Below, one piece after another: positions 34,481 through 42,643 of a DNA stretch of 64,000 nt. This stretch comes from CAYZMS01 sp964479625 (GTDB lineage: Bacteria > Bacteroidota > Bacteroidia > Chitinophagales > Saprospiraceae): the NCBI GenBank assembly GCA_964479625.1, contig CAYZMS010000004.1, forward strand, positions 1 to 64,000. The letters run 5' to 3'. The notes under the pieces are model-generated. The model did not search any database. It saw nothing but the letters and a program-made list of their open reading frames with translations, and was not told where the DNA came from. Numbering within the stretch: the first letter of the stretch is position 1; every line of letters starts with the position of its first letter. The position numbers were made by a program, and so were the translations under genes.

Positions 34481-36853
34481 CTAACCATGGAAATTCCCCA
34501 GTTTCAACCCTATGAAAAACGTCCTGGGGCGAGCAGGCCCGTAAATGTAATTGGAGTCGCGGCCCGGGCCAATGTCAAAATCGTCCTGAAAACTGTTGAA
34601 CAGGTTCTGTATGCCACCATTCAATTCTAGATGTAGCTGGTCTTGTAAATGGAAGTGATAAGCTCCTTTAAGGTTTAATTCGAAAAAGGCATTAGAATTT
34701 ATGAGCTCCAGAAAGCCTGACTCGCTCACCACCCTTGGGACGATCATAGAACCGGTATAAACTCCTGATACATCTAGTTGGAAAGCCTCTGAGGGAGACC
34801 AATTGGTAGTTAGGAAGCCATACAAATTCGGAGTGCGCACAAACTCCTCGACACTAACCGTTGGTTCGCTTTCATTGCCTTCCTCGGGTTCGAATAAAAA
34901 TTGCGCCTCATCATAAATGGCTTGCTGAACAGTACCACCCACCTGGAAGAGGAACTCCCGCGAGGGAGAAGCATTAAATTCGAAATTTAAACCGGCAACG
35001 TACGCACCAGCCCCGTTGCGAACCTCCTCCACAATCGATCCATTGGGTAGTGTTGCACCGGTGCTGACCAGGGTGAAGGGGTCGTGTAATTTGGTGTAAA
35101 AGCCTTCGAGTAAAGCGCTGGTTTGGGTTTGCCCGAAAATGGTCTGAGTGTAACTGATCGAAGCAGAGAAGGCATCGGATAATTCCTTTTCCAGATCCTC
35201 AGAAATAATAACAAATTGGGGTTCCCCACCCACCGAGGAGATGTGCAGGTCTTCATTAAAAGCCTGGGGCGCCCGAAACCCCCTTGCGTAACCTGCCCGT
35301 ATTTGCACTCGATCGTTTAGATCGAATAAAAAGGTAGCTCGAGGGCTCACTACGCCAATGTTGGCACCAGCGCTCCTTTCGACAGTTCCCGTACGGTAGA
35401 AGCCATCAACAGAGGTGTGATCATAGCGAGCACCCAGCAGCGCCTTAAAACGCTGGCTGACCTGCCATTCGTATTGGCCAAATAGGCCGATATTATTCAC
35501 CCGCTGATCGATCAGCCGATTATAACCCGGGATGTCATCCTGTACATCGCTGAGTTGGTTCTCTATCCCTGCCACCAGGGCATCCCCCGAATCCCATTGG
35601 TGAGCATATTGCAGACCGCCAATCAGGGCCAGGTCCTGAGTATTGCCGTAGGCATTCAACGCCAAGGCAGTATCAGCCGGTTCGCGGCCACCTCCCAGGC
35701 CACCGTAGTAGCTGTCCCGCTGTGTCGTTTGACCAGATGCATAAGCAGTCCAGCCTCCTTTTTGGTCTTTACTTTTTTGTTCGAAGGTAAGCCCTCCGAT
35801 AATGGTATTGTGGTCGAGCTCTTCGGTAATATCAGTGAAGTGAGGAGGGAGTTCCAAGCGGTCGCCACCACGGCGGTATTCCCGGATGGTGCTGAAGTCG
35901 AGGGTAATCTTGTTGCGCTTTCCCGATTTGAAGAAAGCCTTGGTTCCAAAAGTGTTGTTCTCCAGACCGGTGATTTCGGTGAAGCTGTCTCCGTTGGCAT
36001 CCCATGCTTCCCGGTCGCGAAACATACCGAAGAAAGTGACTCCAGATCGCAGGTCGTCATCCACCAGGGAAGCATTGAAGTTGATGGTATTATCTGGTGA
36101 TCCTCCATCGATCAGAGCGAAATTGCTCGAAACCTCCCAGGTGTTGATAACCGGTTCCTTTGTGATAATATTTACCGTACCTGCGATGGCGTTCGAACCA
36201 TACAAGGCGGAACCGCCCCCACGCACTACCTCTACCCGCTCAATGATGCTGGTCGGTATCTGCTCTAGACCATAAACGCTATTCAAGGCGCTGAATACGG
36301 CTCTGCTATTGATCAGGATTTGCGAATAAGCACCTTCCAGACCATTCAGGCGAACCTGCGTAAATCCGCAGTTTTGGCAATTGGTTTCTACCCGAACTCC
36401 AGGTTGGAAATTCAATACTTCCGATACCGTCATGGATTGGGTGGCTTCGAATAACCTTTTACCGGTGGTTTGTACTAGCACCGGTGTTTCCTGTAGCCCC
36501 ATTTCGTAACGGGTAGCACTTACGACCACTTCATCCAGGTCCAGCCGGTCTTTTTCCAACTGAATCGTTTGGGTAGAGGTCGAATTCGATCGAATTTCGA
36601 CCCTGGTAGAAAAACGGCTGTAATTAAGGCTACTTACTAAAAGAGTATAGCTCCCAACGGGAATGGCTTCGATAGTAAAAGCCCCAAACTCATCAGTAAT
36701 AGCTCCTGCAAAGTAATCAGCGCCTTGTAATTCGGCCGTGGCCAGCTCTAAGGGGGTGCCATCAGAACTGGTAACCACTCCTTCCAGTCGCCCCTCTTGC
36801 CCCTGAGCTGTTAGTTGAATTATTATTAGACAAAGCATCAATTTGTACCTCAT
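34481..36853 (-). CDS. TonB-dependent receptor with carboxypeptidase-like N-terminal domain
   Basis: A 790-residue receptor: signal peptide (1-18), regulatory-like domain (22-105; EGVVTSSDGTPLELATAEL), TonB box area DEVVVSATRYE, plug domain (about 120-240; VRLNGLEGAYSQILI, VVRGGGSALYGSNAIAGTVNI) and a barrel ending with a terminal aromatic-containing strand. NCQNCGFTQVRLNG in the plug is typical of one Bacteroidota clade of metal or cofactor receptors. It is not a SusC (no SusD, shorter). The promoter holds a palindrome resembling DtxR/IdeR/MntR operators (36887-36902), so iron- or manganese-controlled uptake of a metal complex is the best inference. Confidence 0.88.
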   Translation of the reverse strand: MRYKLMLCLIIIQLTAQGQEGRLEGVVTSSDGTPLELATAELQGADYFAGAITDEFGAFTIEAIPVGSYTLLVSSLNYSRFSTRVEIRSNSTSTQTIQLEKDRLDLDEVVVSATRYEMGLQETPVLVQTTGKRLFEATQSMTVSEVLNFQPGVRVETNCQNCGFTQVRLNGLEGAYSQILINSRAVFSALNSVYGLEQIPTSIIERVEVVRGGGSALYGSNAIAGTVNIITKEPVINTWEVSSNFALIDGGSPDNTINFNASLVDDDLRSGVTFFGMFRDREAWDANGDSFTEITGLENNTFGTKAFFKSGKRNKITLDFSTIREYRRGGDRLELPPHFTDITEELDHNTIIGGLTFEQKSKDQKGGWTAYASGQTTQRDSYYGGLGGGREPADTALALNAYGNTQDLALIGGLQYAHQWDSGDALVAGIENQLSDVQDDIPGYNRLIDQRVNNIGLFGQYEWQVSQRFKALLGARYDHTSVDGFYRTGTVERSAGANIGVVSPRATFLFDLNDRVQIRAGYARGFRAPQAFNEDLHISSVGGEPQFVIISEDLEKELSDAFSASISYTQTIFGQTQTSALLEGFYTKLHDPFTLVSTGATLPNGSIVEEVRNGAGAYVAGLNFEFNASPSREFLFQVGGTVQQAIYDEAQFLFEPEEGNESEPTVSVEEFVRTPNLYGFLTTNWSPSEAFQLDVSGVYTGSMIVPRVVSESGFLELINSNAFFELNLKGAYHFHLQDQLHLELNGGIQNLFNSFQDDFDIGPGRDSNYIYGPARPRTFFIGLKLGNFHG

Positions 36854-36874
36854 AACCTTTCAGTTTTTGATATG

Positions 36875-36904
36875 CAAAACTAAAAAGTTAGGCTTGCCTA
36901 ACAA
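36875..36904 (-). promoter_or_regulatory. Promoter of the TonB-dependent receptor
   Basis: On the minus strand: TTG (36904-36902, within TTTTG), a 19-bp spacer and TAGTTTTG (36882-36875), an exact match to TAnnTTTG. The predicted start is about 15 nt before the ATG at 36853. Confidence 0.6.
36887..36902. promoter_or_regulatory. Palindromic operator, DtxR/IdeR-like, between the promoter boxes
   Basis: GTTAGGC-TT-GCCTAAC is a perfect palindrome with 7-bp arms. It resembles the TTAGG...CCTAA halves of DtxR/IdeR-type operators and lies inside the -33/-7 spacer of the receptor promoter, where a bound repressor would block RNA polymerase. Confidence 0.55.
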
Positions 36905-36915
36905 AACTTTTAAAT

Positions 36916-36950
36916 AAAAAAGGTTCTTGGACTAGTCCGAAAACCTTTTT
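36916..36950 (-). terminator. Terminator of the acyl-ACP desaturase gene
   Basis: AAAAAGGTT (36917-36925) pairs with AACCTTTTT (36942-36950), with GGAC/GTCC as an inner stem. On the minus strand the hairpin is followed by TTATTT. It separates the desaturase transcript from the receptor promoter. Confidence 0.65.
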
Positions 36951-37035
36951 CTCCAATAAAGAAAAAAATGACGACCTTGAAAGCCATTTTGGTTTATTCA
37001 AATAAAACAAAACACTATTGGGTCCTCTGCAGAAC

Positions 37036-38043
37036 TTAATCAGCTACCCACTTGAACTCGTATTGCTTTTCGGGGATCTTCACCCGTTCAGAAATGCGTT
37101 GAAGGCGTTTGGGCAAAGCCATGAGGTAATCTCTGGCTTTTTCAGCCTGGTCGTTGAGATCAGTAAGATGCTCGATATCCCAGGTCTTTAACAAGCTTTT
37201 CAGGATATCAATGTAATCCTGAGTGGTGTACACCTGGGTACGTTGGGCGGCATCGGAAAAATGGATGAACAGTTCTCCTATGCGCCCTCCGGTTTCGCGA
37301 AGGAAGTGGGCAGGCATCACGATCTTTTTCCGCATCATATCTTCGAGTGCTACCAACATATTGCTGGCATCTACAGCCAGGATACGCTCTACAAAGGTCA
37401 TGTAAGCCTTGGCATGGCGGCTTTCATCTGCGGCAATTACTCCGCAGATCTTAGCCAGGCGTTTGTTATTGGTTTTTTTTGCATCGGAAGCTACCCTTCG
37501 ATGTGAAATATTGGTCGCCAGTTCCTGAAAGCTGGTGTAAATGAAATTCCGATAAGGATCCCTGCCGGTTTGAATATCGAAACCATCGTTGATCAGGTGC
37601 TGGGTAGAAATTTCCATTTCGCGCATATCTACGCGACCGGACAAGTAGAGGTACTTATTGAGCAGATCCCCGTGGCGGTTTTCCTCAGCTGTCCAGGCCC
37701 GCACCCATTTGGACCATCCGAAACCCTTTCGCTGGTCAATCCCTTCTACATCCATCAGCCAGGATTCGTAGGTTGGTAAGGCTTCTTCTGTGATCGTGTC
37801 CCCAATGAGAACGACAAACATATCATAGCTCATTTGACGGGCAAGGTCCTGGATCTCTTCCACTTGCTCAAAAAAATCAGGATCTCTTGAATCGGGCAAC
37901 AGGTCGGAAGGCTGCCAGTTTTCCTCAATGGGCTTCAGAAACTCTTCCAGAATATCGTCCATTGACTTTTCCAACTCCTGCATGACCTCCAGGCGAATAT
38001 TTTTAATTTTCGTGCTTTCCTCCAATTGCTTTTTAATAATCAT
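37036..38043 (-). CDS. Acyl-ACP desaturase (fatty acid desaturase type 2, di-iron)
   Basis: The 335-residue soluble di-iron enzyme is of the plant stearoyl-ACP desaturase type. It has the two iron-binding motifs EENRHG (E120/E121...H124) and DESRHA (D206/E207...H210), each within a long helix, and the preceding Trp-rich WSKWVRAWTA. It inserts a cis double bond into acyl chains bound to acyl carrier protein and needs a reduced ferredoxin. It is a single-gene transcript ending in the hairpin at 36916-36950. In this phylum it provides monounsaturated membrane lipids. Confidence 0.9.
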   Translation of the reverse strand: MIIKKQLEESTKIKNIRLEVMQELEKSMDDILEEFLKPIEENWQPSDLLPDSRDPDFFEQVEEIQDLARQMSYDMFVVLIGDTITEEALPTYESWLMDVEGIDQRKGFGWSKWVRAWTAEENRHGDLLNKYLYLSGRVDMREMEISTQHLINDGFDIQTGRDPYRNFIYTSFQELATNISHRRVASDAKKTNNKRLAKICGVIAADESRHAKAYMTFVERILAVDASNMLVALEDMMRKKIVMPAHFLRETGGRIGELFIHFSDAAQRTQVYTTQDYIDILKSLLKTWDIEHLTDLNDQAEKARDYLMALPKRLQRISERVKIPEKQYEFKWVAD

Positions 38044-38438
38044 ATATATTGCGAATAAATTAGTGAATTCAGGGGCTAAGATGTAAGTAACCGTATTCAG
38101 TTGAATTTTTTAAAAACTTAAGATAGCGGATTACCACGACAATGGTAAAGAATTTGAGTCGAATACACTTTACCTTTACATACTAAATTCGAAAATGACA
38201 CAGATATTGCTTTTCAAGCCTTTGGTCAGCTTTCCGAATTTTTGGTGGTTTCAAATTCCGAACGAGTTATGCGGTAGCCGAAAAGCATAAGATATATTCC
38301 TCTTCTTTTAATGTGCTGCTCTAACACGGCCTCTTGTATCATACCGCACTTTTGCATGACCCGACCTGAACCTTCATAACTTTTAAGGTAATCAGCATGT
38401 ATTTTTTTTAATTAGAGCTCTTCAAAAACCGAAGCATT
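38044..38438. other. Gap between desaturase and glycosyltransferase genes
   Basis: The left part (38044-38225) is AT-rich and without a recognisable gene. The right part holds a minus-strand GNAT acetyltransferase remnant, listed separately. No promoter consensus for either divergent gene is evident. Confidence 0.4.
38226..38399 (-). pseudogene. C-terminal remnant of a GNAT (RimJ/RimL-type) acetyltransferase
   Basis: Translating the gap on the minus strand gives about 58 codons ending in TGA. They contain GSGRVMQKCGMIQEAVLEQH followed by IKRRGIYLMLFGYRITRSEF. This is the conserved acetyl-CoA-binding end of RimJ/RimL-type acetyltransferases (S-RVMEK-GM--EG-L--H). Upstream the frame hits TAA at about 38412-38414, and the N-terminal two thirds of the enzyme are absent, replaced by the glycosyltransferase start region. 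It therefore looks like a truncated relic. Confidence 0.6.
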
Positions 38439-39623
38439 TTGCCTGGAATACTTGCAGACTTGCCTCCACCACCACTCGGGAAAAAAGGTTGGCCCTGGAC
38501 AGTTGAGACTCCCCTGTCTGAAGGGCTTGCGCACTTATCCCTTCCTATGGTTTCGATCGTGACCCCTTCCTTTCAACAAGGGGCATTTATTGAAGCTACG
38601 ATCAGGTCCATTCTGCTCCAGAATTACCCCAAATTAGAATACTTTATCATCGATGGGGGCAGTACCGATCAGACACTAAAGGTAATTGAAAAATACGCCT
38701 TCTGGATCGATTTTTGGATAAGTGAACGGGATGCCGGCCAGGCTGCTGCAATTAATAAAGGCTTGACCAGCGCAAGTGGAATAGTGTTAAATTGGGTCAA
38801 TAGCGATGACCTTCTAATGCCCGGAACCCTATTTCGAATAGCCCAGGCATTCGAACAATATCCGGATGCCGGGATCATTCATGGCAAAGCGGAAATGATC
38901 GATGCTGCAGAAAAACTCCTAAGGTATAAACCGCCTCATCCTGCCAATTGGACAAAAGAGCAGTTTCACCTGCTTTACCTGGCTGCCTTCCCCTATACTC
39001 AACCAGCTGCATTTTTTAGGAAAGAATGCCTGGATACAGTCGGATATCTGGACCCCTCTTTTCAGTTTACTATGGATGTGGATCTGTTTGCCCGCATCGC
39101 CCTGAATTATCCGATCCTGCATTTACAGGAGGAGGTACTCGCTCGATTTCGAATACATGAGGGCAGTAAAACGAACCAACTGAACGACATACGGCAACGG
39201 GAAACGGCCCGGGTAATGCGACGACTAGCCGAAACTTTTGGACCACCTGAGCACCCGCTGCTGGTAAAAGGTCTTCAATATCTGGAAACCTTCGGTTTGA
39301 TTTCCCCCTCTCAGGATGAACCACCTGCTTATTCCATCTTTGTCTCAGAGCAGTATAGGCTTGAGCATTGGGTGAAAGCCATTTTTCTACACCTGTTTTT
39401 ATCTGCCGAGCAGGATTATAACCAATTGAATTTCAAAACGGCAAGGGCAAAAATAAAAGCTGTCCGGGAGCATTGTCCGGATTTGCTGCCTTCTTTTGAT
39501 CGCTACAAAACCCGTTTTAAAATTCGATGGGGGAACCGCTTTATTGTCAGGACAATGCGCTGGCTGTTGAGATCACCCAACAGGAAAACACCCTTTAAAA
39601 TCAAAAATGGCGTTAGGCCCTGA
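38439..39623 (+). CDS. Family 2 glycosyltransferase
   Basis: The 394-residue enzyme has a GT-A fold of family 2: SIVTPSFQQGAFIEATIRSI (about 38-57), YFIIDGGSTDQT with the first Asp motif, and WVNSDDLLMPGTL as the DxD-type metal site. The acceptor-side segment is TMDVDLFARIA. The start is TTG 38439; I keep it because the preceding segment LPPPPLGKKGWPWTVETPL resembles the N-terminus common in this subfamily, whereas the first ATG (38547) would remove it. Donor and acceptor sugars cannot be predicted. It is monocistronic and ends with a bidirectional terminator. Confidence 0.85.
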   Translation: MPGILADLPPPPLGKKGWPWTVETPLSEGLAHLSLPMVSIVTPSFQQGAFIEATIRSILLQNYPKLEYFIIDGGSTDQTLKVIEKYAFWIDFWISERDAGQAAAINKGLTSASGIVLNWVNSDDLLMPGTLFRIAQAFEQYPDAGIIHGKAEMIDAAEKLLRYKPPHPANWTKEQFHLLYLAAFPYTQPAAFFRKECLDTVGYLDPSFQFTMDVDLFARIALNYPILHLQEEVLARFRIHEGSKTNQLNDIRQRETARVMRRLAETFGPPEHPLLVKGLQYLETFGLISPSQDEPPAYSIFVSEQYRLEHWVKAIFLHLFLSAEQDYNQLNFKTARAKIKAVREHCPDLLPSFDRYKTRFKIRWGNRFIVRTMRWLLRSPNRKTPFKIKNGVRP

Positions 39624-39642
39624 AAAGCTGGACCTGAAAAAT

Positions 39643-39682
39643 AAAAGGCGATGCCAAAAAGATGACATCGCCCTTTGCTTTT
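39643..39682. terminator. Bidirectional terminator between glycosyltransferase and rhlE genes
   Basis: GGCGATG (39647-39653) pairs with CATCGCC (39666-39672), extended by AAAA against TTT, with a 12-nt loop. T tracts follow on both strands, and the two genes converge here. Confidence 0.75.
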
Positions 39683-39698
39683 TAAGCAGGCCTAATCT

Positions 39699-41024
39699 CT
39701 ACCGCTTGTTGGAAGGGGTATGCTGATTACGATTATTGCTGCGGCTCCTGTTTTTCTTTTTTCCCTGCCAGGCATTGGAGGGTTCCCCATTTGGAGCGCC
39801 CTGTTTTGATTTGGGCTTCCCATCTTTTTGGAGGTTACCCCGGTTGGGTAGCTGTTGGGCTTGACCTGTTTCGGGTTCCTTGTCAAGGTGGATGAAAGGG
39901 TGCTCCTTAACAATGGGTATCTGTTGCTGGATGAGTTTTTGAATATCCCGTAGATAGCTTTTTTCTTCCGGGGCACAAAAGGATACTGCATGGCCTCCGG
40001 CATTTGCCCGCCCGGTACGCCCAATTCGATGGACATAGGTCTCCGGGACATTGGGTAAGTCGAAGTTAATGACGTGTGAAAGCTCCTCCACATCGATTCC
40101 CCGAGCAGCGATATCCGTGGCAACGAGCACATTCATTTTTCCGTTTTTGAAATGCCCCAGGGCTTGTTGCCGCGCCTTTTGACTTTTGTTTCCGTGTATG
40201 GCAGCCGCATGGATCTCCTTTTTTTGAAGCATGCCTACCAGCTTATCGGCACCGAATTTGGTTCTGGAAAAAACCAGGGCCGATTCTACCTCCTTTCCCT
40301 TCAAAAGGTGCACCAACAGTTTTCGTTTGTTTTGCTTAGGAACAAAATAAACGGTTTGTTCCACGCGCTCGGCAGTTGTTTGCTTGGGGTTGATAGTAAT
40401 CCGGACGGGATCCCCCAATATTTGTTTCGAAAGAGCAATAATCTCCTTGGACATTGTGGCCGAGAAAAAGAGCGATTGCCTGCGGGTGGGAAGTAGTTTG
40501 ATAATTCTTCGAATATCGTGGATAAAACCCATATCGAGCATTTGGTCTGCTTCGTCCAGAACAAAATATTCGATCTGATCCAAATGTACGAACCCCTGAT
40601 TGATGAGGTCCAGTAAACGACCGGGAGTAGCTACGAGGATATCCATTCCTTTTCGCAGCGCATTGGTTTGAGCCCCCTGCTTTACGCCGCCGTAAATAGC
40701 CGTATTGCGCAAACCGGTATAACGCCCATAGGCGCTGATACTCTCATTGATCTGGAGGGCCAATTCACGGGTTGGGGCTACCACAAGGGATCGAATCGGG
40801 CGAGGCCCTTTTTGACGGGGAGGCCGATTTTTGAATAATTGTTGTAGCAAGGGCACCGAAAAGGCAGCGGTCTTACCGGTGCCGGTTTGGGCACAGCCCA
40901 GGAGGTCTTTGTTATGCAGCAATTCAGGAATAGCTTGTTCTTGAATAGGCGTAGGCTGCGCATAGCCTTGCTCGTGCAGCGCTTTTAAAATGGGATCAAT
41001 GATCCCTAAATCTTTGAAATCCAT
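39699..41024 (-). CDS. DEAD-box RNA helicase, RhlE type
   Basis: A 441-residue DEAD-box helicase with all motifs in order: Q motif PTPIQEQAIP, I AQTGTGKT, Ia PTRELALQI, Ib TPGRLLDL, II DEAD, III SAT, IV-V with HGNKSQKARQ and ATDIAARGIDV, VI HRIGRTGR. The C-terminal tail (about 370-441) is basic and rich in Q/N/R/K, as in RhlE, and probably binds RNA. The group acts in ribosome assembly, RNA decay and cold adaptation. TAGCTTTG on the minus strand (41145-41138) is a possible -7 box; no good -33 box is visible. Confidence 0.9.
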   Translation of the reverse strand: MDFKDLGIIDPILKALHEQGYAQPTPIQEQAIPELLHNKDLLGCAQTGTGKTAAFSVPLLQQLFKNRPPRQKGPRPIRSLVVAPTRELALQINESISAYGRYTGLRNTAIYGGVKQGAQTNALRKGMDILVATPGRLLDLINQGFVHLDQIEYFVLDEADQMLDMGFIHDIRRIIKLLPTRRQSLFFSATMSKEIIALSKQILGDPVRITINPKQTTAERVEQTVYFVPKQNKRKLLVHLLKGKEVESALVFSRTKFGADKLVGMLQKKEIHAAAIHGNKSQKARQQALGHFKNGKMNVLVATDIAARGIDVEELSHVINFDLPNVPETYVHRIGRTGRANAGGHAVSFCAPEEKSYLRDIQKLIQQQIPIVKEHPFIHLDKEPETGQAQQLPNRGNLQKDGKPKSKQGAPNGEPSNAWQGKKKNRSRSNNRNQHTPSNKR

Positions 41025-41179
41025 GTAGTGATATAAGAATCGGAGAGTGACTTTCTATCGAACGACCCTCCTTCGGGAAGGCCTTTACAATAAACCTGTC
41101 AGGCAAGACACTGCCCAGATTCGGGCTTAATAAAGTACAAAGCTACATCAAATTTTTGAGAAAAGCATTTAATTTTTTG

Positions 41180-41674
41180 TTACCAGCCCCAAGTGCCGGC
41201 TCCGCCTTTAAAAGGACCCACGATTTTTGCGGTGATCCAGCCGCCGTAGAAGTCGCCTTCCTGGGCCTCTACTTTTTCATCACCCACGTAACAGGCATCC
41301 GTCTTGGAGGCATAGAAGGAAAAGTGATCAGTTAATTCGAAATAAGATCGATTGGGCTGGGGGTAACTCCAGGCAGCTGTCTTTCTGACCTGGTCGCCTA
41401 CCACCAGATCCCAGTAAACGGCCCGGCCTTTCCATTCGCAAAAGCTGCTTTTATCGGCCCGGGCCTGCAGGAATTGCATTTGGATATCTCCCATGGAAAT
41501 GTAGTAGGTAGGCGGGTGGCTGGTTTCGAGTATCCGATAAGCTTGACGGGAATCGGCAATGACCTCTCCTCCGAATACTACTCGTAAATGCTCGGGAACG
41601 GATTCAATACGGGGCGGCCGGGGGTAATCCCAAACGCTTTCCTGGCCGGGCTTGGGTGGGATGCGTTTTTTCAT
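41180..41674 (-). CDS. DUF427 family protein
   Basis: The 164-residue protein shows the DUF427 pattern: RVVFGGEVIADSRQAYRILE, HPPTYYISMGDI, FCEWKGRAVYWDLVVGD, SYPQP, FELTDHFSFYAS, and the C-terminal GGWITAKIVGPFKGG. The family is a small beta-rich fold of unknown biochemical role. The C-terminal extension GPFKGGAGTWGW is common in Bacteroidota and cyanobacterial members. It stands next to a patch of decayed genes on its upstream side. Confidence 0.85.
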   Translation of the reverse strand: MKKRIPPKPGQESVWDYPRPPRIESVPEHLRVVFGGEVIADSRQAYRILETSHPPTYYISMGDIQMQFLQARADKSSFCEWKGRAVYWDLVVGDQVRKTAAWSYPQPNRSYFELTDHFSFYASKTDACYVGDEKVEAQEGDFYGGWITAKIVGPFKGGAGTWGW

Positions 41675-42280
41675 AAGGTAAGTTTTTTTTGGTAAACAAC
41701 AGTAGGGGGCTATGGTTCAGCGCCTAATCTTCCCAACCTCCAAAGCGCTTTGCAAGATCAATGCATAATTCGTAGGCCTTTTGGCCATCCCCTTCACAGT
41801 TGTTGATTTTGGTGCTCGGGTTATGGCTTTTTTAGATTCCAGATCTTCAAAGCCATGCACTGCCTGCCAAACGGGAAGCCCGTCTTTTGCCGGGGAATTC
41901 TCATTCCTGGATAGTCCCTGGCAAAGGGAGCAACCGTACGTTCTGCATAGTAAACCGGTGAATCAGAAATGTCCTGAGCAATTAATGGCAACAGACAAAA
42001 AAGCTGAGCATGGATAGGATCGGGCGCAAATACATCATTTTATCATTACTTTCATTGTCCAAGGACATACCCCCTTCATAATAGTTGCAATAATTATTTT
42101 GCAAGCTTTGTTACCAAAGATCGGGTCCCTTTTGGAGGATGCATGATCAACGCTTTTGGAGCAGGGAGGGGAAACCTTTGGGCTGGTGACTTTCAATAGT
42201 ATAAATGATCGTTTAGCCCACTGGTGCATAAGACCCCAAAACCACTATTTTGCCGAAAGGGAACTCATCATTTAGCAACT
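41675..42280. other. Gap with a frameshifted gene remnant
   Basis: No intact gene lies here. A minus-strand secreted-protein ORF broken by two frameshifts occupies 41724-42038 (listed separately). Between 42039 and 42280 I see nothing coding. TATTTTG at 42246-42252, one base shorter than the -7 consensus, may belong to the cupin gene. Confidence 0.45.
41724..42038 (-). pseudogene. Secreted small protein gene broken by two homopolymer frameshifts
   Basis: On the minus strand, ATG 42038 opens a signal peptide (MMYLRPILSMLSFF...). The frame is lost at a run of six T (plus-strand A run 41997-42002). One extra T would give MLSFFCLLPLIAQDISDSPV and continue through YYAERTVAPFARDYPGM. At a second run of six A (plus-strand T run 41828-41833), removing one A moves into the frame reading HNPSTKINNCEGDGQKAYE and ending LAKRFGGWED, then TAG at 41724. 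Together they make one coherent secreted protein of about 105 residues of unknown family. Both lesions lie in homopolymers, so true decay, phase variation and sequencing error are all possible. Confidence 0.5.
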
Positions 42281-42640
42281 ATGAAAAAGATTAATCTGGA
42301 AGAGAAATTCGCCTTATTTGAAGACTATTAGAGCCCCAAAATACTGGGCGCCTTGAATGGTCAGGCAATTAAAATAGCAAAGGTGCTGGGGGAGTTTGTA
42401 TGGCATAGCCATCAAGAGGAAGAGGAGTTATTCTTTATTGTTAAAGGTTCTTTGCGCATGAAGTTCCGGGACCGGGAGGTGGAGTTGGGGGAAGGTGAAC
42501 TATTGGTCGTTCCGAGCGGGGTCGAGCATAGATCAGTGGCCAGGGAAGAACGCTGGATCTTATTATTCGAACCAATGTCGACCGTAAATACGGGAGAAAT
42601 CCAGCATGCCCTTAGGAATGAACAACCTGATTGGATTTAA
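42281..42640 (+). pseudogene. Cupin-domain protein interrupted by an in-frame TAG at codon 17
   Basis: From ATG 42281 the sequence reads MKKINLEEKFALFEDY, then TAG (42329-42331), then SPKILGALNGQAIKIAKVLG in the same frame. Related cupins have Trp here (HW-SPK), so the stop is most simply a TGG-to-TAG change. The complete small cupin barrel remains open downstream: GEFVWHSHQEEEELFFIVKG with the metal-binding His/Glu set, and LLVVPSGVEHRSVA. If translation restarts at TTG 42353, a 95-residue barrel could still be made. The stop codons of this gene and the convergent ATP-grasp gene are 3 bp apart. Confidence 0.75.
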
Positions 42641-42643
42641 TCT

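Noticed and set aside
41781..42017. 78-codon plus-strand ORF in the gap after the DUF427 gene
   Set aside because: The opposite strand reads as a signal peptide and protein-like segments joined at homopolymers, which is the better explanation.
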